From Fidelibacterota bacterium (GTDB lineage Bacteria; Fidelibacterota; UBA2242; JAFGTP01): 8,354 nucleotides of DNA. This document shows positions 6,571 to 8,354 of the stretch, piece after piece. Each line of letters begins with the position of its first letter. The first letter of the stretch is position 1. The DNA is taken from positions 1 to 8,354 of the forward strand of contig JAOZSG010000148.1 in NCBI GenBank assembly GCA_029939785.1, given 5' to 3'. Made by a program: the position numbers and the translations under genes. Below the pieces are notes generated by a model. That model was not told the origin of the DNA. It saw only the letters and a list, made by a program, of their open reading frames with translations, and searched no databases.

Positions 6571-8354
6571 ATCAAAATGAACAAGTTTTGCCTTTCCGTA
6601 ATAAACTTTTTCCCCATTCAAAATTATAGTTATTTTACCTTTTAGTTTTAAACCGGACTTACCAAGGTCAACATCTAATTTTTCAATATTTTGTGTAGTA
6701 ATATAAACTATTTGTTCTTTTATGCTACACTTAAAACTTGGTTTTTGATCACTCGTTCTGTCACCGGAAAGAGTAATTCCCCAACAACCGGAATATCTCT
6801 CAGAATCAGATACATAGGCGAATTGATCCGGACGTTTTCGACGATGTTTCAGCAGCCATTCCACAGATTTGGAATATTCACCTTTTGGCATACCATGTCC
6901 AAATCCGGGATATATTTTAACAAAAGGATTATTACCCCATTTTTTCAACTCATCACGTATTGCAAAGGCATTTTCAACATAAATTATTTGATCATTGTCC
7001 CCATGAGTTATTAAAACAGGTAGATTAGATGCATTACGCCCCAACCCAATTTTCATATCATCTTTAAACGGTCGTGCGGCACTTATCAAAAGAGCTGCCC
7101 AGCGATCCGGAGTCCTTAGTCCCATACTCCAGGTTCCCATTCCACCCATTGATGAACCTCCTAAGTATTGTCGGTCTTCATCAATTTTAAATTCATTAAG
7201 AAAATAATCTATCTGTTCCCAAACATAAACTTCACCTCTGTCCCAGTACCTATGCTCTCCAACAAATGGTCGTAATTCATAAAAATCACCGGTTTTTGCT
7301 GCATCTCCTGACAATGCCACATTTAATTCCAATAATGATAAATTATCTGTAATAAACTGTATATTATGTAGTACTCCAGATCCATGTAAATAAACAACAA
7401 GAGGGTATTTTTTCTTCGGTTTCCAATTTAATGGAAGAAGTAATTTACTAATATTGAAATGTCCATCAATTGGTGATTTAAATGATATAAGAAGTGGATA
7501 CCTACGATTCAAATAATTTTTCCAATCTGCCATATCTTCATTTAGTACTCCATCCATTTTAGCCATATATCGAAGTGTCCGATGAGCATATGCAGAATTA
7601 TTTTCCTTCTTTATAATTTTTAGTGAACGTTGCCATTCCACTTCAACGGCTTGTTGTAAGGCATCAAAAGATTGTTTTAACAACGGTTGATTAGCAGAAT
7701 TTGAAATATTAGTAATTTTACTAATAACCTCATCTTTTTTGATTCCCGGTATCTGGAACTCTTCCGTACTATTTAAAACTACTTCATTCTTTGAATTAAT
7801 AAGTTTTAGTTGAATTGATATTGGTTGTTTTGGCAATTTGGGATAAACTGTTTTAAGTGCAAATTGTCTGATCTCATTTTTGCCGGAGGTCTTTGGAATC
7901 TGAAATTCTTTCTCAACATTTCCAATTTTTACATTTAATTGATGAGCCAAAGGCGAAAAGAGAGAAACAATATTTTCACCATAATCCCCATTTATCCATA
8001 ATTCAGATTTTGTTGTGATAGAAGAAACCTGAAACTCCGGAGGATTTGCTATTCTCACCTTTTTCATCAATCCCGGTCGGGGAATATGAGATGCACCCTC
8101 TCCCCATTTTATCTGCTGTCTGTTTCGGTTTTTACCCGAATTCACAATTACACACAAACCCATATACTGTGAAAATCCTGCAGGAGTTCTGAACTCTGAC
8201 CAGGGAAAGACAAGATTATATGTAGTGGTTTGTGTAGATTCATCTCGTTCGATACTGGAAATTAATTGAGGCATATTACCATCAAAAGTTTCAGGAAAAC
8301 GATTTTCATGAATATGATGTGCCCATGCTTTGGGTCCTTCATCAGTTAAGGCAA
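6547..8354 (-). CDS. Multidomain esterase: CBM9-like module plus alpha/beta hydrolase, 5' end outside window
   Basis: The frame is open to the window edge: 26 codons precede the first ATG (8272-8274) and read ..GPKAWAHHIHENRFPETFDGN, in family style, so that ATG is internal. Numbering from it, residues 1-75 look like the end of a CBM9-like sugar-binding domain (YNLVFPWSEF, IKWGEG). Residues 80-175 are beta-rich and 180-255 helical. An alpha/beta hydrolase follows at about 265-478, with oxyanion motif HGSG (297-300), nucleophile elbow GSSMG with Ser375, probable acid Asp428 in HGDND, and His460 in GFGHG. Residues 484-575 form a small C-terminal domain common in esterases of Planctomycetes and Verrucomicrobia. 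It probably hydrolyses ester substituents on plant or algal polysaccharide, or another carboxyl ester; a serine peptidase of the S9 type cannot be excluded. A signal peptide is expected upstream but not visible. The stop codon overlaps a dispersed repeat. Confidence 0.82.
   Translation of the reverse strand, partial: ALTDEGPKAWAHHIHENRFPETFDGNMPQLISSIERDESTQTTTYNLVFPWSEFRTPAGFSQYMGLCVIVNSGKNRNRQQIKWGEGASHIPRPGLMKKVRIANPPEFQVSSITTKSELWINGDYGENIVSLFSPLAHQLNVKIGNVEKEFQIPKTSGKNEIRQFALKTVYPKLPKQPISIQLKLINSKNEVVLNSTEEFQIPGIKKDEVISKITNISNSANQPLLKQSFDALQQAVEVEWQRSLKIIKKENNSAYAHRTLRYMAKMDGVLNEDMADWKNYLNRRYPLLISFKSPIDGHFNISKLLLPLNWKPKKKYPLVVYLHGSGVLHNIQFITDNLSLLELNVALSGDAAKTGDFYELRPFVGEHRYWDRGEVYVWEQIDYFLNEFKIDEDRQYLGGSSMGGMGTWSMGLRTPDRWAALLISAARPFKDDMKIGLGRNASNLPVLITHGDNDQIIYVENAFAIRDELKKWGNNPFVKIYPGFGHGMPKGEYSKSVEWLLKHRRKRPDQFAYVSDSERYSGCWGITLSGDRTSDQKPSFKCSIKEQIVYITTQNIEKLDVDLGKSGLKLKGKITIILNGEKVYYGKAKLVHFDETAKSIF

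Noticed and set aside
6402..6617. 71-residue minus-strand ORF overlapping the end of the esterase gene
   Set aside because: It overlaps the esterase in another frame and its middle (TAETAKIAEAI) is the translated repeat; there is no supporting RBS or family.
8272..8274. ATG as the start of the esterase
   Set aside because: The frame stays open to the window edge and the residues upstream continue the CBM9-like domain, so the real start lies outside.

Overview
This AT-rich window (roughly one third G+C by eye) carries five genes and one gene remnant, all read from the minus strand. Reading order therefore runs from high to low coordinates. I see no rRNA, tRNA, CRISPR array, transposase or phage gene. 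Several traits suggest a Gram-negative bacterium of the FCB/PVC sphere rather than a classical Bacteroides: a lipoprotein signal, a signal peptide with an 'AQ' cleavage site, and intergenic repeats of the 'GACAGGATTAACAGG' and 'ACCGCAAAG..GCAGAG' kinds that I associate with uncultured FCB/PVC lineages. The strong AAGGAG ribosome-binding sites before several genes argue against typical Bacteroidota. The phylum assignment is inference.

Layout in transcription order. (1) 8354-6547: 3' part of a multidomain esterase, with the tail of a CBM9-like sugar-binding domain, a beta-rich linker, a Ser-His-Asp alpha/beta hydrolase and a small C-terminal domain. It is open at the window edge. (2) 6273-5284: a cytoplasmic HAD-superfamily phosphatase or phosphomutase with an unusually large cap. 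(3) 5173-2777: a complete GH94 glycoside phosphorylase of the cellobiose phosphorylase type. (4) 2750-2667: a 27-codon ORF with a strong RBS that encodes only a signal peptide, probably the stump of a lost secreted protein. (5) 2561-1131: a lipoprotein of the GH37 (trehalase) family. (6) 1060 to the window start: an Nramp-superfamily transporter lacking the classical metal-binding motifs, split by a one-base frameshift near 483-487 and running off the window.

The set looks like a carbohydrate-use locus. The esterase (export presumed) could remove ester groups and the surface or periplasmic GH37 lipoprotein could trim oligosaccharide. The cytosolic GH94 enzyme would split an imported beta-glucoside with phosphate to give alpha-glucose-1-phosphate, and the HAD protein may act on a sugar phosphate next to it. 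No sugar transporter or regulator is visible, so substrate and uptake route are unknown.

The spacers are unusually informative. Two imperfect inverted repeats with a 9-nt internal period sit in the same orientation, 18-19 nt before the start codons of GH94 and GH37. A second, degenerate repeat family overlaps the stop codon of the esterase. I found no convincing promoter or intrinsic terminator.
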